A stretch of DNA of 49,227 nucleotides from contig JAKSBV010000223.1 of the NCBI GenBank assembly GCA_022360955.1, forward strand, positions 1 through 49,227, in the 5' to 3' direction. This DNA is from Bacillota bacterium. Its GTDB lineage: Bacteria > Bacillota > Clostridia > SK-Y3. Of this stretch, positions 30,534 through 38,196 are shown in pieces (position 1 is the stretch's first letter; every line of letters begins with the position of its first letter). The notes beneath the pieces were generated by a model that saw only the letters and a list, made by a program, of their open reading frames with translations, had not been told where the DNA came from and did not search any database. Made by a program: the position numbers and the translations under genes.

Positions 30534-30605
30534 TTGAATGGTATGGAAAGAATATTGTGGAAAGGGTCTTAGCCTTGGCACTTCAATTCTTGGAATACCA
30601 TTTAA
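30534..30605. repeat. Long imperfect intergenic hairpin
   Basis: The 19-nt arms at 30534-30552 and 30587-30605 are reverse complements at 15 positions, including AATGGTAT/ATACCATT. They enclose a 34-nt loop. Function unknown. Confidence 0.5.
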
Positions 30606-30627
30606 CGATCACAACACGTAAATTTAT

Positions 30628-30685
30628 AGATATCATACTTTAAAATCGAATATATTTGGACAAAAAACGCAGAACCATCGTTGTT
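30628..30685 (-). repeat. Nested-hairpin element, copy B1 (truncated)
   Basis: Begins AGATATCATACTTTAAAATC and continues with CGCAGAACCATCGTTGTT, matching the first two-thirds of copy C. Similarity is lost about 12 bp before copy B2 starts, so its other end is missing. Confidence 0.75.
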
Positions 30686-30696
30686 CTGGGTATTAT

Positions 30697-30792
30697 GGAT
30701 ATCGCACTTTAAGATTGAATTGATATTTAAACAAAAAACGAAAGACCCTCGTTGTTTGTTTAAATGTATGTAGATGTAAATTGCGCTATCTT
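30697..30792 (-). repeat. Nested-hairpin element, copy B2 (diverged)
   Basis: A full-length but diverged copy in the same orientation as B1. It has left end GGATATC-ACTTTAAGATT, centre CTCGTTGTTTGTTTAAAT, and right end TTGCGCTATCTTT. It forms a head-to-tail pair with B1. Confidence 0.7.
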
Positions 30793-30897
30793 TATCCAAT
30801 CCATAGCCGTTCAAAAGACGTTTTAAAAAAATAGAATGTATTGGTCATTGGACATTCGTAAAAAATGAGTAATGTATTTTTTAAAACGCCCTTATCC

Positions 30898-30926
30898 GAA
30901 TGTATTTTTAGGTTTAAAGTGTACTA
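30898..30926 (+). promoter_or_regulatory. Candidate sigma-G type promoter of the germination operon
   Basis: GAATG (30898-30902) fits the forespore -35 pattern GHATR. TGTACTA (30920-30926), 17 bp downstream, matches five of seven positions of CATACTA. It lies 32 bp before the first gene. Germinant receptor operons are normally forespore-expressed, which is why this site was sought, so the call is weak. Confidence 0.35.
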
Positions 30927-30957
30927 TCTTTACCGTTACCGGGGAGGAGTGAATACT

Positions 30958-32685
30958 TTGTCAAACTTTAAAAACTTTATCAAAAATGCACTCTTTTTCA
31001 ATGAACCGCAAAAAACCGAACACTTTATTTTAACCGAAAGTCAGGATGCTTCGCCATCAGAGGAACAAAATGCCGGAGATACCGCAAACACAAAACCAGA
31101 CGCCAAGAAAAGATCCCGGCGTTTACCTCGAAAAACGCAGGCACAACCACCGTTAACACAAAATGAAAATGCACCGTTAACGATTAGCAAAAGGCTTTCA
31201 GAAAACCTGGACTATATGAAAACGAAATATTCTCTTCCCGTCAATGGAGATATTGTACTGAGGGAGTTCGACATTATTGTTAAACATAAAGTAATCAGTG
31301 CATTTATTATGTTCCACGATGGCATGGTTGAGCGGAAGATTATTAACCAGACGATTCTTCAACCTCTAATGCTGCTGTCTAATTTAGATATAAAAAGTAC
31401 CGAAGAAGATATCGTTTCATATATCAGTAAACACATTCTGCCTCAAAACCAGCTCATTATCACGCAAGAATATACTGAAGTCATTAATATGGTAAATTTC
31501 GGGGGATGCGTCATTTTTTTGGACGGTATCAACACCGCCTTTGTGGCCGATGTGAAAGGCTGGGAACACCGCAACGTCCAAAGGCCCAACACGGAACTTG
31601 TGATTCGAGGACCGCAAGAAGGCTTTACGGAAATATTAAGGGTGAATACGGCACTTATCAGGAAAATTCTAAGAGATGAAAATTTGATTGCAGAAAATAT
31701 TTCCATAGGGCGCAGAAGCCATACGCCTTGCGCCATGCTATATATTAAAGATATTACCAATAATGCGCTGGTACAAGAGGTCAGGAAAAGACTTGAAAGT
31801 ATTCGTATAGATTACATAACCGATTCCGGGGAGCTAGAGCAGCTGATCGAAGATAATGTCTTTCTCCCCGCACCCCAGATACTTGCTACCGAGAGACCGG
31901 ATCGGGTGGCTGCAATGCTGGCGGAGGGTAAGGTAGCGGTCATTATGAGCGGCAGCCCTTTTGCTTTGGTGATGCCTGTCACCTTTTTTGCCCTTATTCA
32001 CTCCCCGGAAGATTCCTACGTTAGGTTTACCTATGCCAATTTACTGCGCTTTATAAGAATACTGGCCATTTTATTTTCGCTGCTGCTGCCGGGGCTCTAT
32101 GTTGCCATTACAAATTTCCATCATGAGCTGATACCGACGGATCTTCTGCTGGCCATCGCGGCTTCAAGGGAAAAAGTACCCTTTCCGTCCATTGTTGAAA
32201 TTCTGATTATGGAAATATCCTTTGAGCTTATTCGGGAAGCCGGGATAAGAATCCCAGGACCCATCGGTCCTACATTAGGTATTATCGGGGCCTTAATCCT
32301 CGGTCAAGCGGCAGTGGCCGCAAATATTGTCAGCCCTATTTTAATTGTTATTGTCGCCGTTACAGGAATAGGGTCCTTTGCAATTCCAAATTTTTCTATG
32401 GGATTTGCTTTTAGAATCCTGAGGTTCGTTTACATTGGACTGGGCGGAATGGTAGGCTTTTTGGGAATTGCGGTAGGATTGTTCATTCACGGCTTGGTGC
32501 TTACCGGTGCAAAATCCTTCGGCGTTCCTTTTTTGGCCCCCTTTGGCCCCAAAACTTCCGGCGGGCTGACAGATGAAATCACCCGAGCTCCCATATGGAA
32601 ACAAGAGAAACGTCCCGATTTTTTGAATCCGAAGGATAAAAAAGAACAGCCTACTATAAGCAAAGGATGGATGAACAAAAAATAG
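30958..32685 (+). CDS. gerKA: GerA-family spore germinant receptor, subunit A
   Basis: Inner-spore-membrane receptor subunit that helps detect germinants. About 575 aa: a hydrophilic N-terminal domain with a low-complexity charged linker (about residues 20-80), then the GerA core (LSENLDYMKTKYSLPVNGDIVLREF; VVIFLDG-type NFGGCVIFLDGINTAFVADV; RRSHTPCAMLYIKDI), and a membrane half with VPFPSIVEILIMEISFELIREAGIRIPGPIGPT, cited here only by its parts, ending in basic residues. TTG 30958 is preferred as start because GGGGAGGAG ends 8 bp upstream; an in-frame GTG at 30949 overlaps the site and ATG 30865 has none. The symbol reflects the family; the exact receptor subtype is unresolved. Confidence 0.93.
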   Translation: MSNFKNFIKNALFFNEPQKTEHFILTESQDASPSEEQNAGDTANTKPDAKKRSRRLPRKTQAQPPLTQNENAPLTISKRLSENLDYMKTKYSLPVNGDIVLREFDIIVKHKVISAFIMFHDGMVERKIINQTILQPLMLLSNLDIKSTEEDIVSYISKHILPQNQLIITQEYTEVINMVNFGGCVIFLDGINTAFVADVKGWEHRNVQRPNTELVIRGPQEGFTEILRVNTALIRKILRDENLIAENISIGRRSHTPCAMLYIKDITNNALVQEVRKRLESIRIDYITDSGELEQLIEDNVFLPAPQILATERPDRVAAMLAEGKVAVIMSGSPFALVMPVTFFALIHSPEDSYVRFTYANLLRFIRILAILFSLLLPGLYVAITNFHHELIPTDLLLAIAASREKVPFPSIVEILIMEISFELIREAGIRIPGPIGPTLGIIGALILGQAAVAANIVSPILIVIVAVTGIGSFAIPNFSMGFAFRILRFVYIGLGGMVGFLGIAVGLFIHGLVLTGAKSFGVPFLAPFGPKTSGGLTDEITRAPIWKQEKRPDFLNPKDKKEQPTISKGWMNKK

Positions 32686-32800
32686 AGCCGGGTAAGATGC
32701 AAACGGCTAAAAAAGCCTGCTTTAGATTTCTCAGTCGCTTTGAACGAACAAGGATCACGCTCGGTGATAAAGGGTAAACTGATTTTAAAGGAGTACAACA

Positions 32801-33910
32801 ATGGAAAACAAAATGGTATTTGGAAAATGGGAAGCAATCACTTTGCTGATGAATATGATCTCCACAAAAATCGTTCTGAATTTTCAGCGCAAAGTCGCTG
32901 AGGATGCGGGGACGGCAGGGTGGATTTTAACAATCTATATTTCTGTTCTGGCGCTGTTAGGCTTCATGGTGATCGAAAAGCTTTATGCGGAATTTGAAGG
33001 AAAGGATCTGCTGGATATAGGCGAATATATAGGTGGAACAGTGGGAAGAGTCATGATAGGCTCCGTCATTTTCATATTTCTCGTCTATATTGTAACCGTT
33101 GTGCTGCGTGAATTCTCGGAAAATTTAAAAATTGTAACCCTTACCGTTTCCCCTATCAGCTTTGTCAGCTTATTCTTTCTAGCCGGTATGATTGTGGGGG
33201 CTTATTTGGGTTTGGAAGCACTGGTCAGGCTGCACGCTATTGCGATTCCTGTTTTAACCGTCACCTTTTTGTTTATAAGCTTTGCCATCAGTCAATACTT
33301 TAATATATCAAGAATCATGCCCATTTTCGGAACCGGATTAAGGAATATATTCGTCGGTGGTTTTACCAAGGTCTCCATATTTGCGGAACTGCTTATTTTA
33401 TTTTTGATCGTTCCTTACATACGGACACATAAAAACTTTAAAACCGTCGGCTATACCTCATTGTTCATAGCAGGCTTTTCTTTGACAATGTCTTCCTTAA
33501 TTTTTTTACTGGTGTTTCCCTATCCTGCAGCAATCGAAGGATTTCTTCCTATGTATCAGCTTTCACGATTGATTAATTACGGCAGGTTCTTTCAAAGAGT
33601 AGAGTCTGTTTTTGTCTTTACCTGGGGCATTGTGGCGCTCCTGTATCTGAGTGCGGGATTTTACTTTATTGTGTTTACATTTAAAAAAACCTTTAACCTT
33701 ACGTACTATCAACCGCTCATCATACCCTTCGCCATCTTGATTTACACCATGAGCTTCCTGCCTCCCAACCTTGATTCAACCGTGATACTGGAAACCAAAT
33801 ATTTTCGTAATACGGCCTGGCTGGTTACCTTTGTGATGCCCATAGTGATATTATTGATCGCCAAAACCATTAAAAAGCGCAAGAAGGAGGTGAAGCACTC
33901 GAATGGTTAG
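32801..33910 (+). CDS. gerKB: GerA-family spore germinant receptor, subunit B (permease-like)
   Basis: Integral membrane subunit of the receptor, 369 aa with about ten membrane helices. It belongs to the amino-acid/polyamine transporter superfamily and is thought to bind the germinant. It begins FGKWEAITLLMNMISTKIVL and contains DLLDIGEYIGGTVGRVMIG, then a segment rich in aromatic residues (FLPMYQLSRLINYGRFFQRV) usual in GerB proteins. ATG 32801 follows AAAGGAG. A 115-bp spacer separates it from subunit A; the coding end overlaps subunit C by 8 bp. Confidence 0.92.
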   Translation: MENKMVFGKWEAITLLMNMISTKIVLNFQRKVAEDAGTAGWILTIYISVLALLGFMVIEKLYAEFEGKDLLDIGEYIGGTVGRVMIGSVIFIFLVYIVTVVLREFSENLKIVTLTVSPISFVSLFFLAGMIVGAYLGLEALVRLHAIAIPVLTVTFLFISFAISQYFNISRIMPIFGTGLRNIFVGGFTKVSIFAELLILFLIVPYIRTHKNFKTVGYTSLFIAGFSLTMSSLIFLLVFPYPAAIEGFLPMYQLSRLINYGRFFQRVESVFVFTWGIVALLYLSAGFYFIVFTFKKTFNLTYYQPLIIPFAILIYTMSFLPPNLDSTVILETKYFRNTAWLVTFVMPIVILLIAKTIKKRKKEVKHSNG

Positions 33911-35210
33911 AAAAAAAGTGCTTCGGAAAGTGAGTACAATTGTAATCCTATGTATGTTGTCCGGGCTATCGGCAGGCTGCTATGACAGGAGAGAAATCGA
34001 CGATTTGGCCTATGTGATCGCCATAGGTTTAGATAAGGGAAAAAGCAATGTTCTTAAAATGACCCTTCAATTTGCTGTGCCTACGGCCATCGGCAACGGA
34101 CAAGAAGGGGGCGGCAGTAACGGCGAAAAATCTTCCATTGTTACGACCGTCGAAACACCTACGATCTACTCAGGACTCAATATGGTCAATAACTATATCA
34201 GCAAGCAGGTTGATCTTTCCCATGCAAAAGTCATTATCTTTTCTAAGGAATTGGCACAGGAAGGGATACACCAATATATCCATGCCATTATGCGCGGAAG
34301 AGAATTCAGGCCGAATATGTTTATACTGGTGGCCAGAGACTCGGCAGAAGAATATATTAAGAATGTTAAACCTTCCCTTGAAATAAATCCTGCAAAATAT
34401 TACGAAATGAATCTAGAAGCCTTCAAATATACCGGATTTACAGGCAATACACAGCTTATCAATTTTTATCTGCAGCAAGAATGTACATGCAGTCAAGCTG
34501 TTGCAACATTAGCTGCGGTTAATCGATATAAAACTACCGGGGATTTTACCGTTAAACATTCTACTGCCGGGAACAAATCCAGATCCTATCCGCTGGAAGG
34601 CGATTTTAAAGCAGGTCATATTCCAAGGGTGGGAGAGGTGCATTCGGAAATCATGGGGCTTGCCGTTTTCGACGGGGGCACAATGGTAGGCGAATTGGAT
34701 GGGGAAGAAACAACCTATTATCTCATGCAGACCGGTCAATATCATTATTCATATATCACCCTCCCCGACCCTATAGTCAAAGACAAATTTGTAGTATTAA
34801 ACGTAACCCAAAATAGAAAACCGGCTCATCGCGTTCGAATGGAAGACGGCTCCCCAAAAATTCATGCAAACATCAGGCTCGATGCGGATATTCTTTCCAT
34901 ACAAAGTGGTAAAAATTATGAATATGCCGGAAATGTGCACATCCTTGAAAAAGCGGCTGAAGATTTTATCGAAAAAGGCATGCTGCAATTTTTAGAGCGC
35001 ACCACAACGGAATTGAATGCCGATGTATGTGCTTTCGGAAAGGATATGAAGGGTCAATTTCTCACATGGAAAGAATGGCAGGAGTTCAAATGGCTGGAAA
35101 GGTACAAAGATGCAACTTTTGAGATCGACGTGGATTTGAAAATACGAAGGCCGGGATTGATCATACGCAGTAAACCCGCTTATTCTACCAAAGGGGAGGA
35201 AATGTATTAA
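33903..35210 (+). CDS. gerKC: GerA-family spore germinant receptor, subunit C (lipoprotein)
   Basis: Ger(x)C family lipoprotein of 435 aa on the outer face of the inner spore membrane. The signal peptide (VSTIVILCMLSGLSAGC) ends with a lipobox at Cys near 28, followed by the family hallmark YDRREIDDLAYVIAIGLDKG. Domain 1 contains HAKVIIFSKELAQEGI and domain 3 ends with LQFLERTTTELNADVCAFGK and WLERYKDATFEIDVDLKIRRPG. It overlaps subunit B, and its stop codon overlaps the next small gene, showing a translationally coupled four-gene operon. Confidence 0.93.
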   Translation: MVRKKVLRKVSTIVILCMLSGLSAGCYDRREIDDLAYVIAIGLDKGKSNVLKMTLQFAVPTAIGNGQEGGGSNGEKSSIVTTVETPTIYSGLNMVNNYISKQVDLSHAKVIIFSKELAQEGIHQYIHAIMRGREFRPNMFILVARDSAEEYIKNVKPSLEINPAKYYEMNLEAFKYTGFTGNTQLINFYLQQECTCSQAVATLAAVNRYKTTGDFTVKHSTAGNKSRSYPLEGDFKAGHIPRVGEVHSEIMGLAVFDGGTMVGELDGEETTYYLMQTGQYHYSYITLPDPIVKDKFVVLNVTQNRKPAHRVRMEDGSPKIHANIRLDADILSIQSGKNYEYAGNVHILEKAAEDFIEKGMLQFLERTTTELNADVCAFGKDMKGQFLTWKEWQEFKWLERYKDATFEIDVDLKIRRPGLIIRSKPAYSTKGEEMY

Positions 35211-35386
35211 TGATAACATTTGATCAAGTCACGGTATTTGTCATTTTAATATGGACTTTTTTATACACCGTAAGCTACGGAAAATGGACATGGCAACAAA
35301 AAAACAAGCTGGGTGCAGCAATGATATGGATAGTAGCTTTCTCCGCACTAATCCTCCCCCTATACGCCATCTATTTCAGACAGTAA
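35210..35386 (+). CDS. Small two-helix membrane protein, probable receptor D subunit
   Basis: A 58-aa frame whose ATG shares one base with the gerKC stop (TAATG) and has GGGGAGG 10 bp upstream. The product has two hydrophobic helices (VTVFVILIWTFLYTVSYG and AAMIWIVAFSALILPLYAIYF) joined by a basic turn with Trp residues (KWTWQQKNK). Small two-helix D proteins are known from several Bacillus germinant receptor operons and tune receptor function. Size, topology and position fit that role, but sequence identity is not established by reading. Confidence 0.75.
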   Translation: MITFDQVTVFVILIWTFLYTVSYGKWTWQQKNKLGAAMIWIVAFSALILPLYAIYFRQ

Positions 35387-35408
35387 CAGACCGCTACTGC
35401 ATAAGGGG

Positions 35409-35457
35409 GCTGAAAGCTAGTTGAGGGCCGAGGGTTGAAGGTTGAGAACCCCACACC
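35409..35457. repeat. Degenerate heptanucleotide array
   Basis: Seven in-phase 7-bp units, with gagggcc, gagggtt, gaaggtt and gagaacc in the centre, lie just downstream of the germination operon. Confidence 0.65.
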
Positions 35458-35526
35458 AACAGCCCTCTCTAAAACACCCAATAACTTATTCCCTATTCTC
35501 CACCCATTCATAAATCCCCAAACTCC

Positions 35527-35596
35527 AATTCTTAATTCTTCACTCTTAATTCTTAATTAACATCCCTACCCACTACCCACCACCAACTACCCACTA
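35527..35596. repeat. Degenerate heptanucleotide array, ten units in phase
   Basis: Ten consecutive 7-bp units keep one phase while changing composition: first aattctt-like units, then cccacta-like units. It ends 3 bp before the hemerythrin stop codon. This is the clearest array in the window. Confidence 0.8.
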
Positions 35597-35598
35597 TC

Positions 35599-36012
35599 TT
35601 AAAATACCCCTTTTAAATTTAAATATATCTTATACTTTTGATCCGTATGTAATATGTGTTTTTCAATCCAGTCGGCAATAAAAATAACCAGGTCCATTTT
35701 TACTTCACGCTGGTCCTCATCAATATCTTTATTTAATACCGCGGTAATTTTATCAATAAATGCTTTATGCTCTTTTTTATGCTCTTCTACATCTTCATAG
35801 CTATACTTTTCCAACAGCTCTTCCTCGTATCCGAAATGATAAATGGTATATTCTTTTAATTCATCCAAAATGTCTACGATTTCATCGTAGTGATCAAAAT
35901 CGTCTTGCTGCGAAACAAGGTCATTGAGTTTCGCACCGAGCTCAAACAATTTTTTATGCTGGTCGTCAATTGCTTTAATATTGCAGCTAAAGCTGTCTCT
36001 CCACTTAAACAT
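35599..36012 (-). CDS. Bacteriohemerythrin
   Basis: Soluble di-iron oxygen-binding protein of 137 aa, one four-helix bundle. The ligand pattern is complete: DDQHKKLFEL (His19), YHFGYEEELLEKY (His and Glu), EEHKKEHKAF (His), and WIEKHILHTDQKY (His, His and Asp). In anaerobes such proteins are thought to bind or scavenge oxygen, or deliver it to sensors. ATG 36012 follows GGGGG by 8 bp; an in-frame GTG one codon upstream is possible. It is monocistronic, convergent with the germination operon, and has a nested-hairpin element 46 bp upstream. Confidence 0.94.
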   Translation of the reverse strand: MFKWRDSFSCNIKAIDDQHKKLFELGAKLNDLVSQQDDFDHYDEIVDILDELKEYTIYHFGYEEELLEKYSYEDVEEHKKEHKAFIDKITAVLNKDIDEDQREVKMDLVIFIADWIEKHILHTDQKYKIYLNLKGVF

Positions 36013-36057
36013 CACATGATCCCCCTTTATTGATTTTTTCCGCTGTTCTTGTATAAT

Positions 36058-36154
36058 AGATATCCAACTTTAAAATCAAATTTATATTTACACAAAAGAC
36101 GCAGAGCCATCGTTGTTTGTGTAAATCATTTTTTTAAGTTGCAGTTGGCTATCT
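36058..36154 (-). repeat. Nested-hairpin element, copy C
   Basis: 97 bp from AGATATCCAACTTTAAA to GTTGGCTATCT, with inner arms TTTACACAAAAGACG and CGTTGTTTGTGTAAA. Read on the minus strand, its apical loop matches copy D closely. Reading out toward hemerythrin it carries TTGATT, followed by TATTAT at the border, a possible outward promoter with short 15-bp spacing. Confidence 0.85.
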
Positions 36155-36244
36155 TAAGTATATCATATTTCCCTCTTATCCGATAAGCCTTTTCTCTATT
36201 CTTTCCATCATTCAAACATCTTTTTGGCACATCAAAAACAACTC

Positions 36245-36282
36245 ATAGGCGTCAGTCCTATAGACTTAACGGCTTTACCCGT
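36245..36282. other. Compact double-hairpin segment
   Basis: ATAGG/CCTAT (36245-36249, 36257-36261) and ACGG/CCGT (36269-36272, 36279-36282) form adjacent short stems with loops of 7 and 6 nt. Near-repeats of CAACTCAT flank the pair. No known RNA family recognised. Confidence 0.35.
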
Positions 36283-36317
36283 CAACTGCCAACTCATTTT
36301 TGGGTACATCAATGCTT

Positions 36318-36398
36318 GCTGAAAAATAGCTGAGGGCTGAACATAAAATGCTAACAACCTCCAAAAACCTAATTCTTAATTCTTCATTATTAATTAAC
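36318..36398. repeat. Heptanucleotide-like array reaching the ABC exporter stop codon
   Basis: Imperfect 7-bp units such as gagggct and gaacata give way to four clean units, aattctt, aattctt, cattatt and aattaac (36371-36398). The last unit contains the stop codon of the exporter gene. Confidence 0.6.
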
Positions 36399-38187
36399 TC
36401 TCTTCCCCCTGCAGCCTGTACAAATCATAGTACATTCCTTTTTTACTTAACAGCTGCTGATGCGTACCCATTTCTTTGATCCTGCCGTGATGCAATACAA
36501 TGATATGATCTGCATGCTGTATGGTAGATAAGCGATGGGCAATGACAAGGGTCGTGCGGTCCTTCGTCAGCTTTTTCAATGCATCTTGTATCAACAGCTC
36601 CGTTTCGGTATCTATGCTGGCCGTAGCTTCATCCAACACCAATATGGGCGGGTCGAAGGCCAACGCTCTTGCAAATGCAAGCAATTGACGCTGTCCTGCC
36701 GAGAAGGTCGCCCCTCGCTCCTTTACCTCATGCAAATATTTCCCGGGTAATTTTTCGATAAATTTTGCAGCATTTACATATTCGGCTATCTTTTTGATGC
36801 GCTGCTCCGAAATCTTTTTGTTATTGAGCCTGATATTGGACGCTATATCCCCTGAAAACAAAAAAACATCCTGCAATACGATCCCTATCTTTTGCCGCAG
36901 CTCCTCTTTATCCATGCTTTTTATATCCGTACCGTCTATCGTAATACAACCTTTTTGGATCTCGTAAAAACGACCGAGCAAATTAATAACAGATGTCTTC
37001 CCCGCTCCCGTATGTCCTACGAAAGCAACGGTTTGTCCCGGACAAACCGTAAAGCTTACATCTTTTAATACCCATTCTTCACGGTTATATGCAAACCACA
37101 CGTTTTTAAATTCAATATTTCCTGCTACCTCTTTTAACTTCTTGGCGCTTTGTATGCCTTGGTGCTCATCCTGCTGGTCCAGTATTTGAAAAATCCTCTC
37201 GGAAGACGCCATTGCCGATTGAAGAATGTTATATTTTTCAGCTAAGTCATTGATAGGTTGAAACATTTGAAGCAAATAATTAATAACTGCGTAAAGCACA
37301 CCAAATTCCAGCGTACCCTCTATAACATTATTACCGCCATACCAAAGAAGCAATGCGATACCCAGTGCCGAAATAAGTTCCAAAGCAGGTCTGAAAATGC
37401 CAAATACCGTAACTTCTCGCATGCCTGCATCATAGTATTCACGATTAATACTTTTAAACTCTTGATACTTTTCCTTTTGCCGGTTGAAAATATGGACGAT
37501 TTTCATACCCGAAATATTTTCCGATAAAATGGCATTCACCTTTGCCAGTTTTACTCTGACCTGACGATAAGCCGCTCTGGCTTTTATCCTAAACAGCACC
37601 GTAACCCCCAGGACCAATGGTAATATAACCAATATAACCAATCCCAATTTCGCACTGTAGATAAACATGGCTATTATGGAACCTGCTATGAGCAGCACGT
37701 CTTTGACAAGGTTGACCAGCACAGCGGTATACATCTCATTCAGTGTTTCCGTATCGTTGGTTACCCTCGTCACCAACCTGCCGACAGGGTTCTTGTCTAA
37801 ATAAGAAAGCGGGAGTCTCGCTATATGAGAAAATATTTGCTGCCGGATATTGAATACGATCTTCTGCCCTGTTTGTGTAAGGATATAAATCTGCAGGTAA
37901 TGAAAAGCAAAACCTGCTGTCATCACTGCCAGGAATATTACACCTATACGAATAACACCCTGAATCTTTTGACTGTCTGTCAATTGATGATTCATTATAA
38001 AATCATCGATTGACACCTGTAACAAGTACGGCCGCAACAACTCTACACCCGTTACAATAAACACTAATATCAAGGATATTAGCAGCATGCCAAAGTAAGG
38101 CCTTGCATAATGCAGCAGCCTTTTCATCAATTTGGAATCGTAAGCCTTTCCCAATGCTTCTTCTTCATGATATCCCATATTCGCCAT
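36394..38187 (-). CDS. ABC exporter half-transporter, BmrD/YheH-like
   Basis: Type IV ABC half-exporter of 597 aa: six membrane helices (about 30-320), then an ATPase domain. Walker A is GHTGAGKTS, Q-loop QDVFLFSG, signature FSAGQRQLL, Walker B ILVLDEATAS with catalytic Glu, and switch His in LVIAHRLS. The signature departs from LSGGQ (Ala for the second residue of the GG core), as in one subunit of heterodimeric exporters such as BmrCD and LmrCD. ATG 38187 has GAGGCG upstream. It starts 9 bp after the partner gene. It is probably a multidrug or lipid-like substrate exporter; the substrate is not predictable. Confidence 0.92.
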   Translation of the reverse strand: MANMGYHEEEALGKAYDSKLMKRLLHYARPYFGMLLISLILVFIVTGVELLRPYLLQVSIDDFIMNHQLTDSQKIQGVIRIGVIFLAVMTAGFAFHYLQIYILTQTGQKIVFNIRQQIFSHIARLPLSYLDKNPVGRLVTRVTNDTETLNEMYTAVLVNLVKDVLLIAGSIIAMFIYSAKLGLVILVILPLVLGVTVLFRIKARAAYRQVRVKLAKVNAILSENISGMKIVHIFNRQKEKYQEFKSINREYYDAGMREVTVFGIFRPALELISALGIALLLWYGGNNVIEGTLEFGVLYAVINYLLQMFQPINDLAEKYNILQSAMASSERIFQILDQQDEHQGIQSAKKLKEVAGNIEFKNVWFAYNREEWVLKDVSFTVCPGQTVAFVGHTGAGKTSVINLLGRFYEIQKGCITIDGTDIKSMDKEELRQKIGIVLQDVFLFSGDIASNIRLNNKKISEQRIKKIAEYVNAAKFIEKLPGKYLHEVKERGATFSAGQRQLLAFARALAFDPPILVLDEATASIDTETELLIQDALKKLTKDRTTLVIAHRLSTIQHADHIIVLHHGRIKEMGTHQQLLSKKGMYYDLYRLQGEES

Positions 38188-38196
38188 ATTTTCGCC

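Larger units (their letters stand above)
30277..30957. other. 681-bp gene-free region upstream of the germination operon
   Basis: No convincing reading frame. It holds a terminator (30441-30491) with a TTGACA at 30427, a long imperfect hairpin (30534-30605), two nested-hairpin elements in tandem (30628-30792), and a candidate sporulation promoter (30898-30926). Confidence 0.7.
36013..36393. other. 381-bp gene-free region upstream of hemerythrin
   Basis: Contains nested-hairpin copy C (36058-36154), a compact double-hairpin segment (36245-36282) and a heptanucleotide-like array (36318-36398). No reading frame is convincing. Confidence 0.7.

Noticed and set aside
36228-36320. Cyclic di-GMP or other known riboswitch upstream of hemerythrin
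   Set aside because: The GEMM core segments are absent and no other class consensus fits; kept only as an unassigned structured segment.
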